From Lucinisca nassula (Eukaryota; Mollusca; Bivalvia; Lucinida; Lucinidae), in contig CAUZLF010000267.1 in NCBI GenBank assembly GCA_963580285.1, forward strand, positions 1 through 64,000: a DNA stretch of 64,000 nt. The letters are read 5' to 3'. Positions 1 to 10,266 of the stretch are shown one piece after another. A program made the position numbers and the translations under genes. Positions within the stretch are counted from its first letter, which is position 1. Each line of letters starts with the position of its first letter. Below the pieces are notes generated by a model, which saw only the letters and a list, made by a program, of their open reading frames with translations, was not told the origin of the DNA and did no database searches.

Positions 1-2
1 AT

Positions 3-272
3 TTTGGTTTGTTGATTTTGAGGTTCAACGTCCATTTATTGGTCATTTTGGAGACGTTGCTTCCAATGTTGTGAGACTTGTATCTGAAACTGATATAATT
101 TGCCATCTCAAGGCCTGCCACCCACCGAAACCAATAAGGCTTATTTGCATGGATGGTTCAACTCGCACCACTTTTCCTGGGCAAGATTAGGACCTTTAAG
201 TGATTTACCAGTACTCAAGTGCAGTCAATTCATCATGCAGCCCTATCTATTTCCTCAAGCCCCAATGGGCGG
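3..272 (-). repeat. SINE-like 0.3-kb repeat, family S1
   Basis: First of about eleven copies of a 300-bp dispersed repeat. On the minus strand it runs from a block ending in GGGCTGCATGATGC, through TCTAAGCC and CCAATAGGGTTT-like blocks, to a 3' end containing TTAAACCTCAAATC followed by CAAACAAACA, an A-rich tail like that of mollusc SINEs. No tRNA head is visible and the termini are not inverted repeats, so a retroposon is more likely than a DNA element. This copy is diverged. Confidence 0.6.
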
Positions 273-975
273 GTAACTGGCCTTCACCTTTTATGGACTC
301 ATCTAATTTTATTTGGTATGACGGCCCTTCCTAGATTAGGTCAATTGCTTACCAGAAGTGTGAAAACTTGAGTACTTGGAGAAGCTCCAGATCTTCAATA
401 GCAGACCTTGGCTATCTCATATGTGAAACTTGAGCAGTGAGCCCTAATGATTGAAGGTCAGTACTCTGATGCATTAGGCCTCAGAGGCTAGCTCCATTTC
501 ATCTTAAATCAAGCCGCATTTCAGTTTATTCTAATACAAAAAGTACTCGCCATCCTGAAGCACCCTCTTTCCCACTAGGCTCAACTGAGTAACAAACAAA
601 TCCTTGTCTTTCCCTACAAAATACAATAAGGTTTATAAAGCACACTACTTTTCAGCCGTCATGCAATTTTTGTCTGATCTTAGTACTATTTTAACACAAG
701 GAAAAGTTTCAGATATTACCATGGATGAAAACTACTTGTTACAAAATTTAAATTGAATTTTGACTACTCTGACGAGAAACAAGTCAGAAAGGAAGACCGG
801 ACCTTTGTGAGCCAGCTAGGGCCAGCCCTGACCCATAATGAGTTCAAGGCCATAACACAATACTCCTTCACCTGCTCATATAGTCTAACCATGCACGTCT
901 GATGAGAATCCATCAGTTGGTTAAGGAGATAGTGCTTCAAATGGCTTATGCCCATGCATAACAATAGGTTTGCTG
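273..975. other. No recognisable feature
   Basis: AT-rich sequence. Short open frames on both strands have no recognisable domain and no splice-site support. I see nothing to annotate. Confidence 0.5.
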
Positions 976-1045
976 GCTTCGATAGCTCAGTCAGATGCAC
1001 ATCTGACTGGTGATCAGGAGGACGCTGCTTCAGTATGTGCCGGGG
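976..1045 (+). repeat. tRNA-like SINE head fragment
   Basis: Begins GCTTCGATAGCTCAGTCAGA, which resembles a tRNA acceptor plus A-box, followed by CTGACTGGTGATCAGGAGG where the anticodon arm would be. No good B-box or closing acceptor strand follows. It is therefore better read as a tRNA-derived SINE remnant than as a tRNA gene. Confidence 0.4.
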
Positions 1046-1242
1046 CCAGCAACATTCTTTTGTGGAGACGATTAAGAAATTTTTCTTCCGTCATTCTCTC
1101 CATTCTGATTCAAGATGGCAGTTGTCAGTTTCTGGTGAACGAATGTGCATGGTATTGGTTAACCACTAAGGAACAAGAGCTTCGCAAGTGGAGCAGTATA
1201 CGCCCGTGGCAGTTAGTAAGACATGTATACTAAATGTACAAA

Positions 1243-1445
1243 GTAGAAGTAAACCAAAGATCAGGAATCGATACAATTCACTTACTCCACCCATCAAAGA
1301 CACCAAAGATAAAGAAACACAAACATTAAGCGACCAGACCATAATGGAAACCTAAACAAAGGAAGGCCATAAGGACAGTTACTTTCCCACAAAATGGCCA
1401 AATGGCCATCAAAAATAAAAAGACAAGTGATACACACAGTAAGTA
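1243..1445 (-). mobile_element. Naiad PLE 3'-tail fragment
   Basis: Matches the last 200 bp of the Naiad copies at 10267, 21978, 62228 and 62873. It starts at the shared terminal motif aaagtagaagtaaa and diverges after agtaagtaacaac. It contains only 3' untranslated sequence. The element is on the minus strand, so this is a 5'-truncated insertion. Confidence 0.75.
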
Positions 1446-1584
1446 ACAACAACAACAAAATACAAGTTTGGGTTTATGGAATGCAAGCAAGGAACAATTA
1501 TGTGCTGCATATATTCTTCCCTGGCACTATTAATAACCTTCAATGGCTGAAACTACCCGTTTTAACAAATTTTCATGGTCGGTA

Positions 1585-2225
1585 ATATTTGGTGGACCAT
1601 AACCTCAAAGTAATATAGGCATAACTGTGACAATAAGTGGTGGACTGTGACCTTGAAATAAGGTGCGCTGCTCCACATTATAGTCTTAATATACGTAAAG
1701 TTCCAGCTTCATCAGATGTAAAATGTGGGAGGCATTATCCGAAAACAAAATATGTGAAATGGGAATAACTCTGGTAATATTTGGCGGACTGTAACCTACA
1801 AATAAAATGCACTGTTCCACATCATGGACGTACTATATGTAAATTTTCAGCTTCATCAGATGTAAAATGTAAGAGGATTTATCCAGAAACGGAATTTTTA
1901 GAAAAGTCTGTGAAAGGGGTTTTACTGGTAATATTTGGCAGACCGTAACCTCAATACAATCAATAAACACTGCTCCATATCATGATCTTACTGTATGTAA
2001 AGTTTCAATATCATCCCATCTAAAATGTAGGAGGAGTTATCCGGAAACAAAATGTTTACAGAATTTTTGGAAGGGGCATAACACTATTGTTATGTGGTGA
2101 AGCATAACCTCGAAACAATATGCTCTGCCCCACATTATCGTCTTATTATATATGAAGTTTCAGCTTGATCAGATGTAAAGTGTAGGAGGAGTTATCCGGA
2201 AACGAAAAATTTAGACGGACGGATG
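1585..2225. repeat. Tandem repeat, unit about 153 bp, 4+ copies
   Basis: Four or so diverged units, each with a block like GGTAATATTTGGCGGACTG, a block like CAGCTTCATCAGATGTAAA and a GGAGGAGTTATCCGGAAAC block. The array ends in ACGGACGGATGCCAGGGGG. Two other tandem arrays in the window have units of similar length but different sequence (30935-31445; 45390-46800). Confidence 0.75.
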
Positions 2226-2491
2226 CCAGGGGGCATAACATAATATGACCGTTTTTCAAAAGGGCATATAAAAGTGTGGTTAGGCAGACAATCTGGCTGA
2301 AAAATAACCTAGATAGTGTTGGCTGGCCTGTTAAACTTCAATACAAACTAAAAGTAAAAGGTTTTCTTTTCTTTTCTGTGTTTCTGTGAGTGTTTGCTTG
2401 GCTTTCCTATTTGCTAACCATTTGTGGACATGACTGTGACAACATGAGAGAAGAGCCATCAGATCTACAGTACATACACATTCCGTACTTA

Positions 2492-2551
2492 CGTGCCACA
2501 ACCTTTCAGTCTAAGAAGGTTGTGCCACAACCTTTCAGTCTAAGACGGTTA
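2492..2551. repeat. 30-bp direct duplication
   Basis: Two adjacent near-identical copies of a 30-bp segment beginning GTGCCACAACCTTTCAGTCT. Confidence 0.8.
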
Positions 2552-2691
2552 ACATTCCCGTAAACACTTTATTCGTCATTAATAGAGACCTTGCCTCCAA
2601 TTTTGTGGGAGATAAACTGCTACTACAAAGCCGGTGACAATTTCATTCCTATTCAATACCACTAGACATTGAGCTGACATCTGACAATGTT

Positions 2692-3265
2692 TTTGTTTGA
2701 TTTGAGGTTAAACCTCCATGTCAACAGTGTATAGGTCATTTTGGAGATGCTTCTTCCCATTTGTGGGACTTGTATGCGCCATTGAGATGAAATGACAGAT
2801 CAAGTTAGAAGTAAAACAAAGATCAGGAATTGATACAATTAACTTACACCACCCATAAAAGACACCAAAGGGAAAGAAAATACAAACATTAAGCGACCAG
2901 ACCATAATGGAAACCTAAACAAAGGAAGGCCATAAGGACAGTTACTTTCCCACAAAATGGCCATATGGCCATCCAAAATTAAAAGACACACGTGATACTC
3001 ACAGTAAGTAACAAACAACAACATAAATAAATCGCCACAGAAGAGCCGCCTTGGAACGGTCAGTGGAAGATTTCCACCGGGGGGCTTAAATCGATTTTAC
3101 GTGGCCACAATCCTCGCCCTTACTTCCGTCGCGATTTAGACAAATAATTTGTTCAGTCCGTATGAAGGCCCTGCAAGAAATGACACCTGAAGCCCTGCCG
3201 CCCAATGAAAACCAATAGGATTTAGCATGGATGGTCCAACTGGCACCACTTTTCCTGGATAGGCA
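2692..3265 (-). repeat. SINE-like S1 copy split by a Naiad tail
   Basis: The two halves (2692-2797 and 3177-3265) are collinear parts of one S1 copy in the same orientation, interrupted between the GAGATGAAATGACA block and the CCTGAAGCCCTGCCGCCCAA block. The interruption is the Naiad fragment annotated at 2798-3176. Confidence 0.7.
2798..3176 (-). mobile_element. 5'-truncated Naiad insertion with 9-bp target duplication
   Basis: A 379-bp piece of Naiad 3' untranslated sequence inserted in an S1 SINE. The 9-bp word GAAATGACA is present on both sides (2789-2797 and 3177-3185), so both ends are defined. The left end fixes the element's 3' terminus near ...acttctaacttgat (minus strand). The right end is a 5' truncation. 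No coding sequence is included. Confidence 0.8.
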
Positions 3266-3274
3266 TGGAACCTC

Positions 3275-3378
3275 TCAATGTCAGGAAAAGCTCCATAAAA
3301 TTGTAAGCAACGTCTCCAAAATCACCTATTCAGTATTGATGGGGATATTAAGCCTCAAACCAAACAAATCAACACTTA
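3275..3378 (+). repeat. SINE-like S1 partial copy, inverted
   Basis: Contains the S1 3' portion in plus orientation (AAGCAACGTCTCCAAAATCA, then TTAAGCCTCAAACCAAACAA). It lies next to the split copy in the opposite orientation. Confidence 0.6.
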
Positions 3379-3409
3379 TCTGAAGCAACAAATAAATTGA
3401 AGTATTACC

Positions 3410-3469
3410 TTATGATGAACTGTTCTGTTTCAGGATACTCATCTCATCCTTCAGCTCCTTATTTTCTCG
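3410..3469 (-). CDS. Terminal coding exon of a coiled-coil host gene (partial)
   Basis: Read on the minus strand, an AT-rich tract ending in ttttcag is followed by 20 codons: RENKELKDEMSILKQNSSS and a TAA stop. The acceptor is phase 0 and fits the phase-0 donor of the exon at 5967-6101. The joined reading continues a leucine-zipper-like coiled coil with charged and leucine positions in register. I infer that this is the last coding exon. I do not recognise the gene. The rest of the gene would lie at higher coordinates, beyond or within the transposon-filled DNA, and is not seen. Confidence 0.55.
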   Translation of the reverse strand, partial: RENKELKDEMSILKQNSSS

Positions 3470-3479
3470 CTGAAAATAT

Positions 3480-4180
3480 TGATATTTTACATAACTAGAT
3501 CGAGTCCGGAAATCTGACTGAAAACCCGTTTTAGGACATTTTGCAGACACTTCCACATCCATCCTTCTCACTCCACAGCTCCTTTTTTGACAGAAAGTAC
3601 ATATTTTCTTGCATTACAAATTGGTCTGTCCTTGAATCAACTTGTGCTTACAGTTTGACCAGCCTTTGCTTGCTGCTCTCTGGCTAACCCGGAGGCCTTG
3701 GAAGACGTTGGAGAACACCAAAGACTCTGGACAGACTGCGCAGATATGCAGGCTGATCAGAGTCTTTGGTGGTCAAACAGATCCTATTGCAGGTTTTGCC
3801 GTACACTGGCTCAAATGATACCTGAATTTGTTCCCCAAGAAATTTTAAACACGTATGTGTGTGTGTTGTGGGGGGAGATTGATCTGAGTGTTTACTGTTT
3901 ATTTAAACCTTTTTGTGATATATGTGATATTCATAACACAACAAGCACAGACTGGCCAATGGCTAGTTTCACCTTTTTGAGAACACTGGATTCGGACAAC
4001 TTAGATCCCAATAAGAATGTATGACCAACGAAGACTCTGATTAGCCTTTGTACTTGCAGTCTAATAAGAGCCTTTGCTACATTCATATAAGCCTTAAGAT
4101 GTGTTAACCAAAAGACTAATGATCTGAGCATGAAACGCCTCTTGTCAAGGAATATTAGATGAATGTATATATGTAAAGTA
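3480..4180. other. No recognisable gene; possible intron
   Basis: Lies between the two coiled-coil exons. A 108-codon open frame at 3698-4024 on the plus strand has no recognisable domain or splice context and overlaps an equally unconvincing frame on the other strand. I treat it as chance. Confidence 0.4.
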
Positions 4181-4340
4181 TGCGTGTGTTTGGGTTTATA
4201 TCCCACCACATCTAAGGTCACATTGCGACTGGAACTCGGTTTAAAGCTTTAAAGACTCATCTAAAAGTCAAGAGAAGCCTTTAATCAAATCCGTGTCCCC
4301 TGATTTATAAGGCAAGTAGCTAAACCGCTTCTAGACTTCT
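4180..4340 (-). repeat. tRNA-derived SINE, family S2 (diverged)
   Basis: On the minus strand it matches the better copies at 27700-27848 and 48445-48592. It has a diverged tRNA-like head (GGTTTAGCTACTTGCC-like), then the ACTTTTAGATGAG and AACCGAGTTCC blocks, and ends at a GGTGGGA-like tail region. Strongly mutated. Confidence 0.5.
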
Positions 4341-5204
4341 TTCCCAAGTGATATTGTGGGAAGATTTTGGGATATGATTGTTCATGACTGCTTTGCTATA
4401 TCTGTGGAATATTTAAGCAATCATGTGTAAGAGCAAATTTTAAAGTTTGCTGTACTTAAACAAATTCCTTCATCATAATTGGAGATTTCTTAAAAGAAAT
4501 AGTTTGTAATAAGATTCATATGTAAAATGAGCCGAGTAATGAAAGTGTAAAGCGCTTTTTTTTTTGTCAACATACAGACCACTTGCTTCGGCAGACAGTT
4601 TTTCCGACACTTAAAACTGATCAAAGTTTTAGACTACCTCGAACAGTAAAATTTCCGAAAACGACGTCAATATCGGCAAATATTTCCTCCTTTTCTGCGG
4701 AGTTTCTCACAATTGTGGTCTACGGGAAGGAACCGTGTTGTTTAATTTCTTAATTACTTTCTGTCATCATGATCATGAAAACAATATTTGTAGACAATAA
4801 ATTGCATGCAGTCTTCAGCAACGGATTATTTGCAAATGGCATGAAGACTGAGGCTGCGTATGAGAAGGTAATTTTTTGGTGTTCCATTATTTTCCTTGTG
4901 TAAGTCCTTATAGACTAAAGTCATTAAATTTATAGACGGACTTTAAATGAAACAACTTTCTTAGACATAATAATATAATGGGCATGGCAGCAATTTTGTG
5001 TCATGTGACCCAGATCCAATGAATAATCTTTCCTCCAATTCATGAATCAGCACATTAGGTTAGAAAAACCTGTTTCAAGATTCAAAACTGAATCTAAGGC
5101 ATCAAGGATTCAGGCCAGTAAATGACCTATAACTTTGGTATTTACAAAAGTTAACCCATTTTGTAGCGGAAACCCCAAAACGGGTACCCTTGCCAACACC
5201 CTAC
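4341..5204. other. No recognisable feature
   Basis: AT-rich DNA with a short T run near 4557-4565. I see no domain-bearing frame or repeat. Confidence 0.4.
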
Positions 5205-5290
5205 ACTGGCAAACAGTGCAGGCCCAGATCAGACGCCACAAAGCGCAGCATCTGATCAGGACCTACACTATTTGCAAAACGTTCGGCTAT
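5205..5290. repeat. Hairpin repeat, family H
   Basis: A dyad of GGCAAACAGTGCAGGCCCAG with its complementary half CAGGACCTACACTATTTGC. Related hairpins with the words GATCAGACGCCG / CGGCGTCTGATC occur near 18868, 19995, 20245, 26590, 49100 and 53455. The size suggests a very short foldback MITE. Confidence 0.55.
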
Positions 5291-5966
5291 TTTCCAAATT
5301 AATTTTAAAGATAACACAACCTGTCACCCCTAAGTTTCGAAATGGACTCATGCAATATACAAGGAGGAACAACTTTTTTAAACTTTGATGCTAGAGTATA
5401 AAAAAAACATCCACTCTGGCCCTTCTTTTGATATACAAATGTCTAAGTGTCAGAAAATGAGCTTGGTGTAAAATAGGCCGAGGCCAACCATTCACATCAG
5501 GTATCAATGTTATCAGCTATTTGATTTCTTAGATGATCTTTAACCCTTACCATGCTGAATATTTCGATGCATTGTACTCCTTTCCGATTTTCAGCCATTA
5601 GTGCGGCATGGTTTCAATATTAAGCATGCATTCAGCACCAGGGTGGAAAACGGTTAGATCCTGATCAGCTGATCTATTTTCAAAAAAGGATATTTCCGGG
5701 TTCAGCATGGTAAGGGATAATAAACGTTTTATCATTCATGGGCATGGTTGCCATATTGGTAACGAGAGCTAGTCCATAGGAACAAATTTTAATGCCTTTA
5801 CCCCATGGAGGTATAAACTTTAATTTGGTTTTAATCGGTCCTGTGCTTTCAAAGGAGATATCTTTTAAAAAGCTGACGATGACACGGGTGATAGACAAGA
5901 AATAGCTGTCTGTCCTATAAGCTCCCTACGATCTGGTGAGCTGAAAAAAATCCCAATAAAAAATAC

Positions 5967-6101
5967 CTTCAGTGAGATGTTTTCCTGTCTCAGCTTTCTG
6001 ATTTCTGTTTTCAATTTAGTTATCTCACCTTCACCACTGTCACTGGTTTGAGATAACGCTTCAACAGCCACAGCTTCATCATCAGAAACATGTTCATCCA
6101 A
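5967..6101 (-). CDS. Internal coiled-coil exon of a host gene
   Basis: A 135-nt (45-codon) exon read on the minus strand. A pyrimidine-rich tract ending in tttaaag precedes it and a gtattt donor follows it, both in phase 0. The translation starts LDEHVSDDEAVAVEALSQ, an acidic stretch, continues through TSDSGEGEI and ends with the coiled-coil segment TKLKTEIRKLRQENISLK. It joins in phase to the exon at 3410-3469, extending the heptad pattern to a stop codon. The good splice signals and preserved frame in a region of broken transposons argue for a real gene. The product is not recognised; no enzyme motif is present. The intron between the two exons is about 2.5 kb. Confidence 0.6.
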
Positions 6102-6946
6102 CTTTAAAAGAAATAAACACACATACACATTATTTATATATTGGAAAATCATAAAGTCCGATATTGCCAATTATTACTATATTTTACGAGCAGCTACCGC
6201 GGTTTCACTAGTAAACAGATTATCAAGAAGACATGTTGGATACTAAAGCAACAAAACGTAGTGTCCTACAAAACATTTTGATGGATGTTTCCAGTATTTG
6301 AAAACCCTGATGGTAAATATTGAAATCCAAGTGACATAAGTTCAACTGTTGTATGTGTAAATGTATACTGTATGCCATCTGTCAGTTAATGACACACCCC
6401 CAGGTATTAGACTTCCTGCCTTGCCGTGGCCCTGGGGGCTCAATTCCCACTGGGCACATTGCCGCTGTGGTCTATGTGCCCACTGGGAAGAGCTTAAGGA
6501 AGTACCACCCGTTTGCCGTGGGTGGCGTCCTGTAAGCCAGAAGAAGGGATCCTGGAGGTTGAGGGTTACCTGATGTGGCGGTGCTTTAGGTACCCAACAC
6601 AACTCTTTGGCCTGGCTTTTCGGTGTAGACGGGTGGCCGTACGGTCCGGCACGGTCAATCGGCTGGTCGCGCCGAGCCCTAGAGATACCGCTTTGCTTTC
6701 TCTTCAACTCTTTTTGTATCTTTCATGATACCAACCATATGCCCATTTACCTTACCCTTTTCTATCTTTTTATCTCTAGAAGGCGGTGGCCAAACGGACC
6801 AATCGTGTAGGCATTTTGTTTATGCGAGTATATCTCACGTGTATCTCTAACACCTGCGAGTCGGATAACCACTCCATTATGGTGTTCCCTTGTAGGGCTC
6901 CAAGGAGGGCGGAGAGCACTTGGGACGAAACTGGGATATTCTCCTC

Positions 6947-7913
6947 ATGGCGAATAATAACAAAACTAACCGCAACACAAAAAACGTCAACGAAACGAAG
7001 GGTCAGATGACTATAGTGATACGATTCAGCAGTCTATTATTCCAAAGCCTTCTAATTCTCCGCGTTTTCTGGTTATTACATCATTGGATGATTCACGCAC
7101 TGTGTCAAGCTTCTCTCCTTTTGTCATCGAGAAAAGCATCTAATCTATAGCTGGACATCCAATGAGTATTAAAAAGCTTAGATCCGGTGATCTCCTCTTG
7201 GAAGTCGAGAAAGAGCAGCATGTTACAAACCTGCTCAGCACCAAAAAGTTATTTGATCTCAAAGTCAAGATCTCTTTGCACAACACACTTAATTCATCTA
7301 AGGGTGCCATTCCCAGTCCGGAAATACGTCCATGCAGCGAGCAAGAGATTCTTGACAATCTCAGGGATCAAGGCGTTATTGGTGTTCGTAACATCCAAGT
7401 TCGTAGAAGTGGTGTGCTTAAATCGACAAGCACTTATGTTTTGACATTTAACACACCAGTTCTACCACAGAAAATCAAAGTAGCATATCTTTCTGTGAAC
7501 GTAGAGGTATACATTCCGAACCCACTCAGATGTTACAACTGTCAGGTGTTTGGCCACCACGAAAGCAAATGTCAGAAGAACTCCCTCTTAGCCAATTGTT
7601 GTGAAGACAAACATGTCGATAACCATCAGCAATGTAAGAATGAGGCCAAATGCGTCAATTGTGGTGAACAACATGCTGTTTTTTTTTCTCGAGACTGTCC
7701 AGCTTGGAAAAAAGAAATGCAGTTAAGTACCAACGATCGTTATCCTTCCCAGAAGCTCGGAAAATTGTTGAAGAGCGACATACAACATCAACCACCAGTT
7801 ACGCCAGCATCACAAAGAGTGCTAGTATAAAATGTACCAGCACCGGAACACAGACTGTTGAATCATGTATAGCTGAACTGAAAAAAGCTGGTGCATGGAG
7901 TAAAGTAGTTTAG
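6947..7913 (+). pseudogene. Non-LTR ORF1, gag-like with CCHC zinc knuckles (broken)
   Basis: The likely start is MANNNKTNRNTKNVNETK at 6947. A frameshift lies between about 7010 and 7060. In the second frame a TAA at 7141-7143 precedes GHPMSIKKLRSGDLLLEVE. The readable core (7162-7725) ends with retroviral-type knuckles, CYNCQVFGHHESKC and CVNCGEQHAVFFSRDC, followed by PAWKKEM. A further frameshift near 7725 moves the coding signal (SFPEARKIV) to another frame up to 7913. In I- and jockey-type elements this protein binds element RNA in the ribonucleoprotein. The order of knuckles then SFPEAR matches that family. Confidence 0.8.
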
Positions 7914-7934
7914 GTCGTAGTACCAAAGCGTTAA

Positions 7935-8880
7935 TCCAAAATCGTTAATCCATAGACAAAATGGCAAATATCAATGTTCGGATCAACAGACATGGACTCC
8001 AGAAAAGTGTAATCAGGCGTCCGCGGATAGTAAGCATTACTTGGTAAGCAAGCTTCGCCCACCATGCCCATCGACCCGAACGAAGAAAAGGTGTAAATGC
8101 CGGGAAGGGTATGTCCGAGATTTTGGAAGTCTTCAAATGGCTTTCCATTGGCAAACATACCAGAAATAATTCTGGAAAAGGCCACATTGTACGGATCCAC
8201 ACGATCATGGTGCCTCCCATAAAACTTCTTTAGTGTTGATACCAGTTTGGTTTTTTGATACCCCTGGCATAACAACCTGGTAGTGAGCACCTTCCCACGT
8301 TCCATAAAGTCCTGATACTTTGACCAGGCTCTAGCATAACGGATTAACGGTGAAACGTAAACTCCATATGCTGGTGCAGACGGTATATTACTGCTCAGGA
8401 AGGGAAAGTTAACACTGGGAAAATTGAAGTCATCTCGTTTATCGTACAGCCTAGTAGAAAGCTTCCCGTTGTCAATAAAGAGATAACAATCCAAGTATGA
8501 GGAGGAGGTTGCAGTCTCTGCTGTTTCCTTAATTTCAAGTTCACGTGGATAGATGAATTCCAAGGACTCTGCAAATTTAGCATTTTTCAGAGACAATGAA
8601 TCATCTATATATCTGTAGGTGAAATTGAATTGTTGTACAAGGCGTTTCTTGCCTGCTTCGAGGAGACTTTGTACAAACTCCGCCTCATACGAGTACAAGA
8701 ACAAGTCGGCAAGCAACGGTGCACAATTAGTACCCATTGGTATGCCAATTGTTTGCTGAAATAATAGACCACTGAACTCCACGATATCTACTCCAGCACC
8801 ACAAAGTTCAACCAATTTATCAGATGGCGCAATCCAGGTTGCTCCGGATCGGTCGACAGCGACCTTACCGAAGCCAGCGC
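7935..8880 (-). pseudogene. Penelope-like (Naiad-related) reverse transcriptase fragment, lineage E
   Basis: A minus-strand frame with PLE reverse-transcriptase motifs: QTIGIPMGTNCAPLLADLFL, the catalytic box RYIDDSLS, then LYDKRDDFNFPSVNFPF, APAYGVYVSPLIRYARA and FYGRHHDRVD. It is clearly related to the Naiad copies elsewhere in the window but diverged, so it is a separate lineage. It lacks motif A and everything upstream, and it carries no nuclease domain, so it is a 5'-truncated insertion. It lies antisense between the two halves of the non-LTR ORF1. The last 80 or so residues (after GMFANG) have no recognised motif. Confidence 0.8.
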
Positions 8881-8984
8881 CACATGTAAAAGAGAAAATC
8901 GACTCAGGTCCGATCAAAGAAACGAAACACGATTTAAAAAACAAGGACAAAAAAAAACATCTCAAAAACAGACAGACAACGTAA

Positions 8985-9153
8985 AATGGAACGAGACAAT
9001 ATTAAATATCAGAACAGATTTGGATGTTTGAGTGATAGTGATATGGAGTTCACTGAAACTCCATCACCTCGAAGTGGCAATAGCAGATCGAGGTCAACAA
9101 CACCACAAGGTGGCTGTAGCAGATCTATTTCACCGATTGCAGCTCCAGTATAG
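8985..9153 (+). pseudogene. Displaced C-terminal end of non-LTR ORF1
   Basis: A plus-strand frame with RDNIKYQNRFGCLSDSDMEF followed by a Ser/Arg/Pro-rich tail (TETPSPRSGNSRSRS) and a stop about 50 bp before ORF2. Position and composition fit the end of ORF1, separated from the rest by the PLE fragment. Confidence 0.5.
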
Positions 9154-9202
9154 TTTCTAGTTTTATAAATATCTCTCCAAACTGGATTTAAAACACAAAA
9201 TA

Positions 9203-10266
9203 ATACAATGGAATTATCGAGGTCTTAAATCAAATTATAATGAACTCTTATTACGTATATCTTTATTAAACCCGTCGGTGTTTTGTTTGCAAGAAACCTT
9301 TATAAAAACTGATGACAACATTGATGTCAGGGGTTTCAATACATATAACTATATCTATTCTGATGGTAACAAACCATCTGGTTGCAGTTTAGTTTTTGTT
9401 AAATCATGTTTACCACAAAGAGAGATCAAATTAAAAACAGACCTACAAGCTGTAGCAGTATCGGTTTCTCTAGATAAAGAAACTACAGTTTGTTCTTTAT
9501 ATATACCACCTTCATTTTCTTTAGAACCCGAACATCTTGAATCATTGCTGGATCAACTCCCATCGCCATATATTTTAGTTGGCGACTTCAATGGTCATAA
9601 CATTTTATGGGGTTGTAAAGATAACAACAACAGAGGAGCACTTATTGAAGATTTTATTGCACAGAACGATATTTGCTTAATGAATGATAAATCTTATACT
9701 TACCTTCACCCTGCGACAGGTCATTTGTCTTCTTTGGATCTCTCATTGTGTCACCCGTCTCTCTTCTTGGACTATGACTGGTCTGTCTATGACGATCCGT
9801 GAGGAAGTGATCACTTCCCTGTTAAAATTGAGAGCGTAAACGAACAAGATGAGGACTGTAACCAGAAATGGAAAACGAATAAAGCCGACTGGGAATTATT
9901 CCATAATTTGTGTGAAGAAAAGTTATCAATTGATCACTTTAATGAATCATCTGACATTGTTTCTGATTTCACAGATTCGCTTATTAATATATCAGATCAA
10001 TGCATACCAAAGACCTCCAAAAATACTAAAAAAAGCAAAGTAGAAGTAAAACAAAGATCAGGAATTGATACAATTAACTTACTCAAGCCTTGGTTTAAAA
10101 ATGACTGTAAAGAAGCTATCAGAAAACGCAAACAGGCTTTAAATTTGTTTTTCTGTAGTTGGACTTTTGCAGAACTTAACAATGTAAAAGTATTTAGGGC
10201 TAAAGTTCGGCGAACAATCCGAGCTTTAAAACGAAAGTCATGGAGGGGATATGTTTCAAAATTGAA
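9203..10266 (+). pseudogene. Non-LTR ORF2 N-terminus: AP endonuclease and linker
   Basis: Starts with the typical IQWNYRGLKSNYNELL segment, then CLQETFIK, GDFNGHNILWG and LDLSLCHPSL, all motifs of the APE-type endonuclease that nicks the target for target-primed reverse transcription. The catalytic SDHFPV box at the domain end is present, but it is preceded by an in-frame TGA (9800-9802) where the family usually has Cys (DDxCGSDHFP). The frame then continues through KPWFKNDCKEAIRKRKQA, the conserved linker before the reverse transcriptase, and is cut at 10267 by Naiad copy A. A short Naiad tail at about 10040-10085 sits in frame within the linker. Confidence 0.8.
10040..10085 (-). mobile_element. 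46-bp Naiad tail micro-insertion
   Basis: The terminal 46 bp shared by all Naiad copies (gtagaagtaaaacaaagatc...) is present alone inside the non-LTR ORF2 linker, 230 bp before the full copy A that starts with the same sequence. It adds about 15 codons (VEVKQRSGIDTINLL) without breaking the frame. It could be a very short truncated insertion or one end of a tandem PLE insertion. Confidence 0.6.

Noticed and set aside
3698..4024. A 108-codon plus-strand frame
   Set aside because: No domain and no splice context, and a similar-sized frame overlaps on the opposite strand. It lies between the two minus-strand host exons.
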